This document shows positions 23,761 through 36,879 of a stretch of 64,000 nucleotides of DNA, piece by piece; positions within the stretch are counted from its first letter, which is position 1, and each line of letters starts with the position of its first letter. The notes beneath the pieces were generated by a model. It saw nothing but the letters and a program-made list of their open reading frames with translations. It made no database searches and was not told where the DNA came from. A program made the translations under genes and the position numbers. Source of the stretch: Callaeas wilsoni (Eukaryota > Chordata > Aves > Passeriformes > Callaeidae); assembly GCA_013398955.1 (NCBI GenBank), contig VWPU01014912.1, positions 496,001 through 560,000 on the forward strand, in the 5' to 3' direction.

Positions 23761-26649
23761 GGGCCTTTTCAAATGTCTATGGCACTGTTTATGGCATTTT
23801 TCTGAATGGACTTCATGTCACCTCGTGGCAATCAGACTTAGCAGCTGTGTAAGTCCAGGTATCTAGAATATTAGCCTTCAGCTGAGAAGACAGAACGGAC
23901 AAGTGCAAAATTAGTAGAGTCTGATAAAACGAGAAGTGTCAGAAATGAATTGCAGTCTGCATAACTTGAATGATCTGCCCAGCTAATTATATTGGCATTC
24001 AATAGCACTATCTAGTTAAGGTCCTGCCAACATGTCTTCCAGAAAATCTTATTTTCTGAATCTTATAATATAGTTGTACGGAAATCAATCTTAGACCAAA
24101 TCTTGACACACACAGTTAAGTACTTAAGAGGTATTAGTGTCTACCAAACAACAGAAAAACTGCCCTCAGCATTTAAATAGCCAACACTGGCCGGCATGGC
24201 AAGACTGGAAAAAAGGAGCATTTCTTTTTATTACAGCAGGAGATAACTGCATTACCTGAGCTATGCTGTTGTGACTTTTCATTGAGGAAAGCATCAGGTA
24301 AGCAAAATAGATTTTATAGGTAATTTTTCACTTATATGATAAGTAAATATCCTTTATATCCTTTATTTTATTTAATTTTTTTCTTGGATGTAGGTGAATT
24401 AATTTATCCAGATTATTTTTTGTTCTTATGCCCTTTGCTTTCTTCTCATCTCATCCCTGTCATGATTTTAATTTTTCAAATCTCATAATGAAACACTTTC
24501 TAAAGTGCTGGTTAATGTGCTGGCAAAATGATACTGAAGTTCACCTCACAAAGTTAAATTTCAAAATTCACGCTGCTGATAAAAAATCCTTAGCCTGGAA
24601 GAAAACGCCAAGTGCAGACCATATCATCCTCTTGTTGCTACCAATCTGTTCAAATCTACATCTATAAGCACTTAAGGCAAATGCCAAGCATAGGAAAAAG
24701 CAAGTGAAAACAGCAATGTTTCAAACATGTGATGATGAAAAGCTATGAAAGAAAATGTTAGCTAGTTCAGTAACAGGTGCTGTCCCTGTGCTGCTTTACA
24801 TTTTGTAAGCTTAACTCTTAATGTCTCTCACTGGTACTTATATTTATTGAACAAATGCATATTTCCCTGTGCTTAGGAAATGTCTTAGTTGCAATATTCG
24901 GGGTAAACAGAGTAGGAGAGCCTTGTTACTCTGGTGTTCAGTATCTATCACCAGAAGAGAAATGATAATATTTTTACATGATTTTGAAGTGTCAGGTAGT
25001 GATGTCTTCTCCACTATATTCATGCCTGTTCTTAACAATGTATCTTTCATTGATTTCTATTATTTACTTCCTTGATTTTTTTAAGTCCATTTCTTTTCAA
25101 TTTTCCATTGCAGCAATTTTCAGTGCCGTGAATTTGTTCAGTTCAATAGAAAATGTATTCTAGGTATCATGCTTTGAACTCTTGCTCTGGAGAGACAGTA
25201 AGACCCCTTTTCATCTGGATTGCTCCTTGCAGTATGTGGAGCCCATTCCCATTGTGGCAAATAAAATGGTGTTAGTTATTACATAGAGCTTCATGGAAAC
25301 ACACCTGAGATGTTTCTCAGAATAGCATTTACTATCTAGATGATAATTGCTGGTGTTGAATCAAAGTATTACATGTTTTTGACAAATCACATTAGAAATA
25401 TTTCTTTTTTGTGGAGTCACTTATTTTCAATGGCAAGACTTCACTTTTCAAAGCTGAAAAAGTATTTACTTTTTCTTATATTGTTCCTCCCTTTTCTTGT
25501 TGCCTTACAGAGGAAGTTTGCGGAAGGATTGACAGACAAAACCAAGGATTCAAAATTTTGACCTTGAACAACGTTGCCTTTAAAAAAACAATGCTAGCAG
25601 CTTAAATTAATAAAATGTTCAAGCAGGGATCTGAATGTAACCTTTCATCTTAGTTTCTAAAATCAGAAACAGCAAAATAAATATCTCAGTCTTGCAAATT
25701 TCCTTAAGGTTTTTGAATTATTTTATCTCTTCAGGAAGCATTTCTCAGATGTTCCATCAGTTTTACCCCCTGGCTCCCTGGAGAATGAAGAGCTAATTGT
25801 TATTTGCACTTTCAGCAAGACTTGTGCTGTTCTCCTGGCATCATAGTCATGAAGTCTTATTACAATTCTTGCTCTACTTTTCTCTGAGACTATCCCAAAG
25901 GTCCCCAATGGGTGAGTAATGAAGGATAATACACTCAGGTTGCAGCCAAGACTCTGCATGTGTATATATACATATTTAGCAGATTGCTTGCAGTAGAGAA
26001 GATTCAATAACATTTACATTGCTCTGGATTCTTCTTTGACCCATGACCTTAAGGAGAAGTTACCTTCAAAATTGTATTCCTAACTCTTCCCATTTCTGTT
26101 CTGAAACTTCTTCTCTAACATGCAGAAACAAGAGGTGCTCAAAGTCAAGGTGATTGAAACATGTTAAAGCTTTTTCAAGAAATTTGGCTGTAATGACTCA
26201 AAGAATGATACAGTTCCCACATATAAATATTTTCAAGATTTTTTTCAAGTAGGGAAACACATTTGGCTAAAAGACCTGCAGAAATTTTGGCTAGAATTTT
26301 TGCAGAAAATACCATCTAGTGTCTAGGCTCTAGTCCAGCTGAAGAGAAAGATATGTGGATGCCTTTAGTTTTCGCAATCCTGATAGAAGCAAAATCTTTT
26401 TAAAAATAAAAAATTAACCTGGAATAAATACTATTAGTGACAAACAGCTTAAAGAACTCTTTTTTGTGAGTTAGCTATGTCTTATTTGGACAAATAGTTA
26501 GAAGTGTGATACACAGAGCGGCAGGTTTGTCCCCCTCTTTCTGCATTATCCTGTTTCCATCTATAAACTGTGTTTTGTCATTCCCACAGCTGTGCTTGAA
26601 GTACCACTAGGGCAAATGAGCACTATTTTTCCTTGAGCAGGACGTTCCT
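23761..26649. other. Unique sequence containing a candidate transcript
   Basis: No dispersed repeat recognised. The segment 24237-25640 contains the exon-like pair described in the next entry. Otherwise nothing supportable. Confidence 0.55.
24237..25640 (+). other. Weak candidate: last two exons of an unidentified transcript
   Basis: Exon-like block 1 (24237-24297, 61 bp) follows a pyrimidine-rich tract ending in ttacag and is followed by CAG|GTAAGC. Block 2 begins at 25511 after a long pyrimidine tract (cctcccttttcttgttgcc) and ttacag. Joined at GT...AG across 1,213 bp, one frame stays open through both blocks: 20 codons plus 1 nt, then 31 codons. It stops with TAA at 25603-25605, and AATAAA follows at 25609-25614. 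The putative peptide resembles no family I know, and no start codon lies in the two blocks, so further upstream exons would be needed. Exon-like pairs of this kind also arise by chance in tens of kilobases. A non-coding transcript is equally possible. Confidence 0.2.
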
Positions 26650-26745
26650 GAGCTGTTTTCTACTGTCTCTTGCCAGAGACAGGACACAGGGCTAAAGGGA
26701 CAGGTGGTTTGATCCCATCTGATCATTCTATAAATGACATAACTT
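26650..26745 (+). mobile_element. Probable ancient CR1 3' terminal relic
   Basis: 'ttgccagagacaggacacag', then 'ggctaaagggac', then 'gtttgatcccatctgatcat' resembles the 3' end of old amniote CR1 elements (…agacaggatactgggctaga…ggtctgatcca…). It is short and diverged and would date from before the avian CR1 tails elsewhere in the window. Confidence 0.45.
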
Positions 26746-29700
26746 GTCTGGAAACTTACTCAGTAAAACATCCTGGACAGAGGAAGTTTACTTTTAGGCT
26801 GGGTCGTGCGAGGGGTGTGGTTTATGGTGCTCCCCTGGTGCAGCTCTGTCAGCAGAAGGAGCAGATGGAGAGGGATAAGCAGCAGTGAAGGGATGAGGTG
26901 GAAGCTGTAAGAGTGTGAGGGTACAGAAATGTCTTAACCTATTTATGGCAATGATCCTGACGGTAATATCTCATGCAACTTCAACATTAAGTCATGGCTT
27001 CATCCTATAAAGTGCTTCATGGCAAAAAAATTACAGCCTTGCTTCATCCCAGCTGTGCAACACCTCTGAGTTTCTGTATTATGGTAAAGCATTTCTCTCC
27101 TATACATTACTTGCTGTGATGGTAATTGGGATGGATAAATGATCCTGCTTTTAGAAAACAAACCACTGAAAAGCATTTGGCTTTTTAAAAATTTTTGTTT
27201 GCCACTAAATGAGAAGCATGGTTGTGTTCCCACTTAGAGCAGCCCCACAGTGGCTTTGGCTCAGCTGAGGGGATAACATGCTTCACTGAGTAGACAGGGA
27301 ATATTTTAAGTTCTTACTGACACAAAATCCTCTGCAAGGTAAAACAACAGCTCCTGACATGTACAACAACCCTTAAATAACCTCATTTATTTCTGTAACC
27401 AAAACCACATTCATCAGCTGCATTACAACTTGTCAGAAGATTTCCAATCCATGGAAGAAACCCAAGGATTTACGTTTCATTGGAGTGTAAGAAATATCTG
27501 TCTCTTAAAACATAATGAAAAGTCCTGTATTTATTACTAAAAAGGCTGGATAAATTTTACTTGATAATTGTACTGTCCCTTCAACTTCTGACTCCATAGT
27601 GACAGGCTCTTTGCATTCAGGCATCAGCCTGTGATCCCTACAGTTGACTGAAGAGCAAAGGGTAAAGTACCATCTGTCAACTTTCAACTATCCCGTGGTG
27701 GTATCCTGATAACGTGTGTTAGCCAGAGTTGTGATGTCTGGGCTTGAATGTGCTCTCCTTGAATTCAGACCTGACCTACAAACACAGCTTTGGAGACAAG
27801 AAAAGGGAATTCAGGACTAAAATTCAGTACAGAACAGGATGCTTGACTGTCAGTTTTTACTGTTGTACTCGGAACTTAAGCTTACTGTATCCAGTGAAGA
27901 TGTAGAACTGCATTAGGTTGCTCAAGCTTTCTTATGCCATTTGACATGTCCCAGGGCAGGCAAAGTGGACACCAACTATTGAGGGACATGACACAGACAT
28001 TGTAGAAGAGTTGTGTCTCCTAGAGGAGCAGCTGGAAGCCTAATGAGACCCTAAAGGGTATCACACACAGTCTGAGACCTCTACCTGGGGAACAGAATGA
28101 AGCCTCTAATGCACACATAGATACTTCCAGGCAGCAAAACAAATATATTTGTTTTAAGCTGGAGCTGAATCACATAGCAGATGTCTGCAAGGGAAGTACC
28201 TCTATGAAATATGAAGACACACTGAGACTTGTCTAGGTCCTAACTTTGAAAGTCAGGGACATCATGCCAGTAGAATTCACCAAGGTAAGACTCCAGGCTG
28301 AACACTAGGACATACTGAAAGTATAGATATATATGTATATAGGTGGCAGCTTTTTTTTTAATTTTTTTTTTTTTATGTAAGAAGCAGATCAACATCCTTT
28401 CTCTCCAAATAGAGTGAAAGTTATTCCCTACACATAAAAGCCAGAGAAAGACCTGTCCACTATTATCTCGACCCACTAAAAACATTGAATCAGGGATTTC
28501 AAATGCAGCTTAGCACTGCCTGAGTCTTGTTCTGGCTCTTGCATGGAGTTAAGCAGTCAAGCAGGAAGGAGGAAAGCTCAGGCAATGAAGAACTCCTTTA
28601 TAAGCACTAAGATTCGTGGCTATTCCTAGGCAATAAAAACTGACTTAAAATCCTTAACGGATGTCTTGTTTATTCACTGCTCCTGTAAGACAATACCTCC
28701 TTAAAAGCAGTCCTTAGCTTTCTTTTTCACACCATTGTATCCCATTCCACTAATATCAGTGACAAAATTTCTGCAGCTTTTAGAAGAGGAATTAGCACGA
28801 TATAAAGATATCTCCTCCCATTTCTGTCTAGTCTAATAACACAAATCTATTACGTAATTTTTCAAAGCATTTCTCGTTCTGGTCTAAATACTTTTGCCAT
28901 GAAATCACAGCTCCTAAAAGAGAACAGGCTCAACCTTACTCCCTCCTCACACACAAAAGCTATGGTATATTCATCACTGCATTTGAGTCATTTTTTGGTA
29001 CCTATTATTTAAACATTCTTTTCTTTAGCCACTCTATTCTTCACACAATCAAGAAACCCTTTGCTAGCACAATATCCATGGTTTTATGTAACCAAACCCT
29101 ATTCAGACGAGCCAGCATATTAGACCTCTTTTACTGCAGCTGCACTAAACTGCATACAAAATGTAAAACACTGGCCAAGACATTGAAAAAAAAAAAGGCT
29201 ATTTTGAGTGTCCAACTTGATACATTTACAAAAATCCAGAACTGAGATGATGGGTTGCTGCTCTATTTTCTTTTGAAAGATGGACACTGAGATATCCCAG
29301 GCTGAATGTCAGATGTGAATTGTCAGATCCGTTTTGCATTTCATTGTAACGATAATGCTGTGTGAACTCTAGAGCATTTGGATAATATCTGAACAACTCA
29401 TACATTCAAGAGCATTTCAACTGATTTCAACATCCCAGATGCTTCATACAGTAAGATATGTTCTTACTAAAGCTGAGTCTAATTTCAGGCATTGCACAAA
29501 ATGAAGGGCTCAAATAGAAGTAGTTGAGCTGTGCAGTGGTGGGAGAAGGAAGAAGGTGGATCATATACACGGGATCGAGCAGTTACAGTCTTCTTTCTCA
29601 TTGTGTAAGAGTTAGCCATGTGCTTGTTTTCTTAGAATTCTGTTTTGGGGAAAGTGATCCAATTACCCTCCCTAACCACAGACCTCTTATTTTGCCTTTG

Positions 29701-32700
29701 AAAATGAGGACAGGAACTGATTTAGTCATGGTGGGAGACAGAGATTTGTGATAGAAACAGTTTTGGGTCTCCGTTGAGTTTTGTTGGTTTAGTTGTTTTC
29801 TGTTCTATTTATACATTTTTTGTATGATTCTTCCTTTTCTTACTTGGGTGGGATGGAATTGTAATGGATGAACAAATTCCTAACATGAGCACTTGAAAAA
29901 TTACATATGACAACACTGAGAAATGTACTTTACAGTTTCCCCACTGTTATTTTAATCTTTTCATCAAAATCACAGGAAAATAATTGCTCCAGGGACAGAA
30001 CGGAAGCATCAATCCTCAAGTTACTCCTTTTGGATCAAAAGGACATATCAGGTTCCTTGTGGTTTGTGGGTTTGATTTACTGTTTAAGCTCTGTGGTCTA
30101 GAGACTTTTTAATACCTTACTGGTTGAAATGGTACTTTTTCCTACTCACACAACCCTTAAAAACTGGATGACTAGTTTACTTCTAAGATAAATGTGGTAA
30201 GTGAACAAGCTTAGCTTTGCTATGTGTCCAAAATATGTCTCATTTGGTTAAGGTAATAAATGGAGTGAATTAAAACAGCAATAGACCATATGTGATAAAG
30301 TTGACTAAAACTCAAAATATAAGGCTGAAAAATTAGTCAGAGAATTAGAGAAAGACAATTCCTATGACCTGGGAATAAAAGATGATCTAGCTTTGCGCAG
30401 TGCAATCTATGCATGGCCATATCTGACAGTTGCTACCTGGGAATATTGGAAAATGTTGGAAAATCTTCTCAGTGCTCACTCTTCTTAATAGTTGTGTCTC
30501 AGCACTACCTCACTGGATGATATTCTGTGCACCAAGACTCAGGTTTGTGCCTTGAAATGTAGCTAAAGAGAGAATGAGCAAGGAGTACAAGAGGTAAACA
30601 CCACAGGAAGATTTTGCAGCCCTATTCCTTGATCCATTTTTCTCCCCTGCTCACATAAAGCTCCCATCATCATCTGTTTGGATAGTTACTGTAGTAATAG
30701 TTGCCTTTACGCATCATATGAGGAATGGGAGGTGTTACGTCGTGGGCTGGCTGCCCAGAAGTTCAAAGCCCATGTGGGAGGCACTATACTTCCTCACAGA
30801 CAATCAAGTTCTCAGGAGACGGAACTTTGTTCCTGGCCACCACATGCCCACCCAGCTGCTTCCCTGCGGGTGAAAGCTGACTTCATGGGGCAGAGGAATT
30901 GGGAGCTCTATTCAGGAACTACTCTGAGTCACATTCTGAGAGCCCCAGCTGGCTTCATTCTTTTGGTGTTTCAGTTAGAAAGCAACAAAATGTAGTTTCA
31001 TCCAGTCTCTCTCCTCCAACTTCTCACCAAATAGATAAGTCACTTCAAAATAGAGTTTCTGGATTCTAGCTCTTTCTATCTCAATGCACAGTGAATGGCA
31101 CTAGTGCAGGTCTCCAACAGCTTCTAACCTGCTGCAGGATGGAAAAACTGAGAGGATGAAGCCATGCAGTGACAGGACAGCTCCAACAGAACATGACCTA
31201 CAAGTCACTGCACAGAATGGTGCCTGCTGACTTGTCTTACTGGGAGGTGTATCTTTGTGAAGTACACCACATCTAGCAGAATTACACTTCAGTCTTGTGC
31301 TTTGCTGTGGGAACTTCTGGGTTCAATTGCTTGGGACAGTTAGTTGAGAATAACTTTTTTCTTCTGTAAGCAAATTTAGGATACCTTTTCTCCTCATTAT
31401 CACTTTCTCCTGATCAGTCAGGGTTTTTATTATAATGCAGCTTGTGTTTCCATCCTGTTCAGCAAGACTTGAGAGTGTATTTACTGCCATAAAACAAGGT
31501 AAATTACTCTTTCTTTATTTCCTGGTATTGACACAGAGGTTTTGAGACTTTTTGTAATAAAGGAAATAGGCTCTTCCTCCTGAGAAGATTATCTTTGGAG
31601 GTATTCATAGGCAGCTTAGTTTTGTACCGTATCTTACCTTGTGGCTGATGTATCTTTAATTTTGGACTTTTGTCAAAATTTAAGGTGGTATTCAGTGCGA
31701 TGAATATATAAACACACTAGACTGCTAACTAAAAGCTTTTAGATTATCTGTGAATGTTGGTTATAATGTACGTCAAGGGCTGTGTGTTTCCTCTTTGTCT
31801 GTAGGGCTGTTGTAGAAGAGATGACCATCAATATATGAAGATACCTTGCCTATGCTTTCTGTTCTTGTGTCTGACTCATACCAAAGCACCTTGGAGCCCT
31901 GGATAATATAGTGCACTCTCTCAGAAGATCAAATGTTGTAAAGAAAAATACCTTGAGAACCTCAGAAAACACAAATGTTATTTTGATGAAAGCATGTGTC
32001 CCATAGAGATTGTTGAATTTTCTCAGATGTCAAAGTTTTTTTACTAAGAGCAACCACCAAGAGTCCTCCTAAACATAACAACTCAGATGCAGGTGTAATA
32101 TTTTTAATATTAGTGTAACTATTTTAGTGAGGCACAGGTTTCCTTCCCTCCCTCTAAAATAACAGGTGTATCTTTTCAGCCTTGTCCTCAGTTCTCACTG
32201 CAAACAAGCCTATGAATCTCTACTTTCATACAAGGACAACTCTCCACACGGCATGAAGACATTATAAGCTGTTATAGCTATGGTTATCGTGCTAGCAGCC
32301 TATCTATTCCCAGCAACACACCTTTTAAAACTCTTCTCAATTCTCATCTTCAACAAATGTAGTTTTATCAAGAACATCAGTAAGATGCACTTTCAACCCA
32401 AAATGATTTTGATCTATACTAGTCCTATTACACATTGCAGCTTTTCTATTTTTGTTTACATGTACAGCTCAGACACACATTCCTTTAAGGAGTACAAGCA
32501 TTGCCCCATATTTAGACTGTTTACCCTTCTAATACTTGTAGTTCTTCTGCTGAAGATTTCAGAATGCTTCTATCAACAGAATGGCTTCTGTATTAGCATC
32601 TGTCTAAAAAGTTTTAAATGTCCCGTTGAATTTCTGGTAGTTGATCCAAATTGTGTCACCGCGCTCTCCTCCTCCTTACAGAGCACTTCCTTAACAGTAT

Positions 32701-33495
32701 GCTATCCACAGCCAAATACAATGATGGTGAAATGATGGCTTGAAACTTTTGAAAAGTGGCAAAATCTATTGCAGCTTTTTCCATTTTCCAATATACCTGA
32801 CATTTGCTTAATTTGTGCTGGTCTTAAGCATTTACTCCATGTACTATTCTTGTTTTTCTCTACATTTTCCATGATTTCCAACTCTCAGCACTATGGATTT
32901 TCATGAACTTTTATTCTATTATCACCAATAACCTCCATATGCTTCATTCTGAACTGAGTCACCTCTTTTTCTTGGAAAATTAACTCAGTCTCTTGTAGCA
33001 GTCTCTAAGTGGTTTTGTTCCATCTATAATCCAATCTCTCATGAGACACCAATGAAAAAACTGCCATACTGACTGTTCAGCTTCTTCTTTATGAGGTTTA
33101 TTTAAGTATGCTCACACTGTTTTAAATCCTTTGAAAATATTTCATATTTACATAGTGTATGACGCATCCTTTTCACTTCTAAAGCACATTTTCGTAGTCA
33201 ATAGCTGACTTTGATGCCAGCAAACTCAATTTGGGAAAACAAAACCTTTTGAATTGCATTTACTGTAGCAAGTGATTCCGAGCAGCCAATGTTTACAGCC
33301 TAAAAATTTTGTGTATCTCTGTCAGTTAGCATATTTCTAGACAGTTTCAGTTCAGGCTCCTGCAGTTATCATATCACAAAAATGCTGGGGAATTGAACCA
33401 TTTCCAGTGACATCTCATCACCTCTGAGAGTTCAGCACCCTCCTGAGCAGTACCTCTGGGCCCTCTTTCACAGCTTTGCCAAACACTGGGTGTCT
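26746..33495. other. Long unique, repeat-poor stretch
   Basis: About 6.7 kb without a recognisable dispersed repeat or gene. It contains a poly(T) pair at 28351-28375 and a short A run at 29187-29197. The longest open frame in the window (151 codons, 32280-32735, +) is here. It has no recognisable domain, is rich in hydrophobic residues from T-rich DNA, and its length is about what chance gives for this much sequence. Confidence 0.6.
28351..28375. repeat. Poly(T) tract
   Basis: T9, then AA, then T14, in otherwise unique sequence just downstream of a short AT-dinucleotide patch (28326-28341). Confidence 0.9.
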
Positions 33496-33580
33496 GGGTG
33501 TCCCTGCCCATGGCAGGGGGTTGGAACTAGAGGGTCTTTGAGGTTCCTTCCAACCCAAACCATTCTATAGTTCTATGGTA
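33496..33580 (+). mobile_element. CR1 LINE 3' end, very short
   Basis: 'ggtgtccctgcccatggcag', 'gggttggaactagagggtct', 'ccttccaacccaaaccattc' and a tail 'tatagttctatgg', the CR1 8-mer terminus with two substitutions. About 85 bases are retained. Confidence 0.92.
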
Positions 33581-36389
33581 CATGTATTTGGCAGTTTAGG
33601 AGTTTGTGCTACAGGATACACCTCCTTGGCAGCTGCATTAGGTTCCCTATAGAAAGGATTTCCTTTGATCTTTCCTAGATATCTGTGAAGCCATAACGCC
33701 TCTACTGGGATATGGATATTTTTCACATTTCATAACTTGTTAACAATAGTCCACAAGCAACTGGTGTGATCTGTCTGGGGGGAACTCTTAGAAGCTTCAA
33801 AAGAGTGCAGAATACATCAGATCACCTCTTGCAATTACCTGGTAAGAGTATGCCATGCTATGTTCTGATGGTAAAGCCAAGTGAAAGTTGCAGTCCTTTG
33901 AAGATAAAATGTTCTGGGCTCCAACCACCATAGGTTCCTCCTATCACTGCTCTGTCTTGAGAGAGAATTTAAGATCTTTTTGAGGATTTTTTTTACTTTT
34001 TGTTTGATTGGTAAAATTTCACTCAACAATAGGAGTAGATGAAAATTCCCACAGCCTGCAATTGTCCATATTTGCAAGACTTTAGGCACAATGCAGAGCA
34101 TACATGACAAATTGTTTCACAGTGACAGTGTTAGATAACATCTTATATTTTGGATTATGATCTGATGAGCTATGACTCATCAGTGTATCTCACTGATTAT
34201 GATTTCACTAGTACCTTCTGCTTCCCCAGCTGTTGTATTCACTGGTAGCTGCTTACCTTGGACTGTAAGCTCTTTGGGGCATGAAGTACCATCCAGGAAC
34301 TGTTGTATCATATCAGAACAATCTGTGTCACAAGTTACCCTCTCTGCTAATGGAGCAGAAAATAAGTGGTCATATTAGCACTTAACATTTTATGTTAGCT
34401 ATCCTCAAAATCTAAATTTACTTTTACTGTTTACTGAGGGACCTTTCTCCTGAAAGCATGTTTTACTATCACCTTGGATCTTGCAGAGAGTAAGACCTTG
34501 ATCTTACAAAGTCCCTCAGAAGTTCCAAACTGCACTTGTAACAAGCTGGAGTGGAAGGACCCAAAAGCCCAACACACCTCACAAAAACGGTAAAGAAGGG
34601 AGGAGCTCAAGGAACTGAGAGGATCCCAAAGCAGTTCATTTTAATGAGGTGCAACACTGCATGACAGAAAGGATCTCAAGTGCGTTTTTGTAAGGACCAG
34701 TTTCAAAAGTCAGATTTCAAAGTCAGGATTTCAAAACAGCACAAGAATTTCTATAATACATCCTTAAGTGCACTTTTCCAAATAGAGAGTTGCGTTTCCA
34801 TTTTTGTTTCATCTTTCTTGGACTTTGAACTTCTTTCCCTCTCCACTTCCTTTTCTTTATACAGATATACTTAAAGCTCTTTAAAATTTTCTGGGGATTT
34901 CTTTGGTCCCTACTTCAGAAAATTTACATGTCATTTTTTGTCTAAAATTTTCTTTTTCTTTGTCTGATTTACAGCTCTTTTGCTACTGTCATCTCTTGTA
35001 AGTATCCATAAGGTACAATAACTTTCTATGCCTCAAGGCGTCTAAGACTTCTATTTAAATAACTTTCTGGTGATTGACTTTGTTACTACAAGTTTGGGAA
35101 TTAAAAAGATGCACTTTCCTGTCAGAACAGCAAAATTTGGTATGACCAGTTGAAGCTCTTGATGGTCTAAAACTGGTCTCATTAATTGATGATGCAATAT
35201 GTGATCAAACTTTCCAGAGCATGTTTCAATTCAAATTTCAGACACAATAAATGTTCATTTTAGGCTTATCAAACTGAAGCATACCCTAGTAGGACCATAT
35301 TCTGCATGCAAGGAAATTGCCTGCTGAAGTTCTCATCAGCCCATGTTGCACATATCTACAAGGTCATCAGCAATATTAAAAAAAAAAGAAAAAAAAAAGT
35401 TTATGTATATATCCTCAATGGCCGCAAAATTCATATTCATGTAATATTTTGCTGTTTATGAAAATATTAACAGTGGCATTAGAGAGATTTAACCTAGAAA
35501 ACTGATATACACTAAATTTAAGTCAATAACTAACTGATGAGAATTAGGATTAAATTGGGTTAACAGTTTATTCCATATTTGCAGATTATATATTGCTGAT
35601 ATTTTAATGTCTAGTATTAGCTATGAAAACATCTGATACTAGCTAATGCTGCAGAAAAAAAATTGCCTTAAATAAATTAATAATCTGATCCATTGTATTT
35701 AATGTCTTATTCCCATGTCCTTTGATATAAATCGTGGCACTTTTCTGAGTCTTGTTAAAAGGAGACAGCAATGTCTATTCTTATAATGGCAGAGTTATAG
35801 TGATATGTTTTGTAACGGGCAAAATCTTGTTGCTATCTAGCATTTTACGGAACACTCTGAAAGAGTAAATGTATTGCAGGAATTACTGGGGTTTTTTTTT
35901 GTTAAAATTGTAACACCGACTTAGAATGACAATCTGCCTTCCCAGCTTCCATCTGGAGTTTCCCTTGAATAAATATTCCTTTCTTCTCAAATTTGTGAAC
36001 TAAATTATTCAATGATATTGCTTTGTGATGTTAAACAGCTGTTGTGTTTCACCCCTAAAAGCACATTTCATTGACGGCTGAAGCAATTCTTTCACTTAAG
36101 CTTTATTTTAAAAATGTCCCCTTGTACCTTGAGCTAAATGCAATATATGCATACTAGAAAATTCTATGTATTTTATCACCTGTGATGAAAGCAAGATCTT
36201 TGCAAATGACAGATTTTATTAATCTCACAGATGCCACTGAAAAGGTTTTTAATATAACAATATTCCGGAAAAGCATAAACCAATTCAACAGACATTTTGT
36301 GGACATTTTCCAGGGTTAGTTCATAGAAGAAGGGAACAAAATTTGTGCATTAAAGCCAAGAATGAGAATGGGGGTGATGGTTAATGAAG
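33581..36389. other. Unique AT-rich sequence
   Basis: No gene or dispersed repeat recognised. An interrupted poly(A) run lies at 35378-35398. Confidence 0.6.
35378..35398. repeat. Poly(A) tract
   Basis: A10, then G, then A10 followed by GTTT. No recognisable SINE or processed pseudogene lies upstream of it. Confidence 0.85.
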
Positions 36390-36556
36390 CCGTATTGAAT
36401 AGTGTGGGACCTGGACATGACGTACATGGTATGGAATAAGAGGTGGAATGTGCTGGCGAGGGGAGGTGCGTGGGAGGCTGGGAGAAGACACAGCCAGGAC
36501 GGGTGACCCAAACTGACCAAAGGGATGTTCCACTCCATGTGAAATCATTCTCAGTG

Positions 36557-36563
36557 TATAAAG
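36557..36563 (+). promoter_or_regulatory. LTR TATA box
   Basis: TATAAAG following 'cattctcagtg' in the expected U3 position of the LTR. Whether it is active cannot be told from sequence. Confidence 0.6.
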
Positions 36564-36742
36564 TAGGGGGAAGGAGGAGGAAGGGTGGATGTTTGGATTG
36601 ATGCTGTTTCTCTTCCCAAGTCACCATTACTTGTGATGGGGCCCTGCTCTCCTGGAGATGGCTGAGCACCTGCCTGCCCATGGGAAGCAGTGAATTAATT
36701 CCTTGTTTTGCTTTGCTTGTGTGCATGGTCTTTGTTTTCCCT

Positions 36743-36748
36743 ATTAAA
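36743..36748 (+). promoter_or_regulatory. LTR poly(A) signal
   Basis: ATTAAA in 'ccctattaaactgttttt', at the R/U5 position expected for this LTR type. Confidence 0.6.
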
Positions 36749-36879
36749 CTGTTTTTATGAACCCATGAGTTCTCCAGATATTACCCCTCTAATTCTCTCC
36801 CCAGTCCTGTTGGTGAAGAAGTGAGCAAGCAGCTGAGTTGGACTTGGTGACTGGCTGGGGTTAAACAACAACACCCATG

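Larger units (their letters stand above)
36390..36873 (+). mobile_element. Partial ERV-type LTR (solo or 5'-truncated)
   Basis: The block has LTR architecture in order: 'gtgacccaaactgaccaaag' (U3), a TATA box (TATAAAG at 36557-36563), 'ggagatggctgagcacctgc', 'ttccttgttttgctttgctt', a poly(A) signal ATTAAA at 36743-36748 about 190 bases downstream of the TATA box, and the terminal 'ggctggggttaaacaacaac'. I recognise this as an avian ERVL-like LTR type. The 3' terminus is sharp at about 36873. The 5' limit is uncertain because divergence rises before 36400. No internal viral coding sequence adjoins it. A 136-codon open frame on the minus strand is antisense to the LTR and meaningless. Confidence 0.8.

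Noticed and set aside
25816..25911. Another splice-bounded block (actttcag ... atgg|GTGAGT) with one open frame
   Set aside because: It lies just beyond the better candidate's poly(A) signal, the donor exon end is poor, and such pairs are common by chance.
32280..32735. 151-codon open frame on the + strand, the longest in the window
   Set aside because: No recognisable domain, start context or splice support. The hydrophobic composition follows from T-rich DNA. Assuming roughly 6 percent stop codons per frame, about one such frame is expected by chance over both strands of 64 kb.
36316..36726. 136-codon open frame on the minus strand
   Set aside because: It lies antisense across the LTR, whose TATA box and poly(A) signal show the functional orientation is +.
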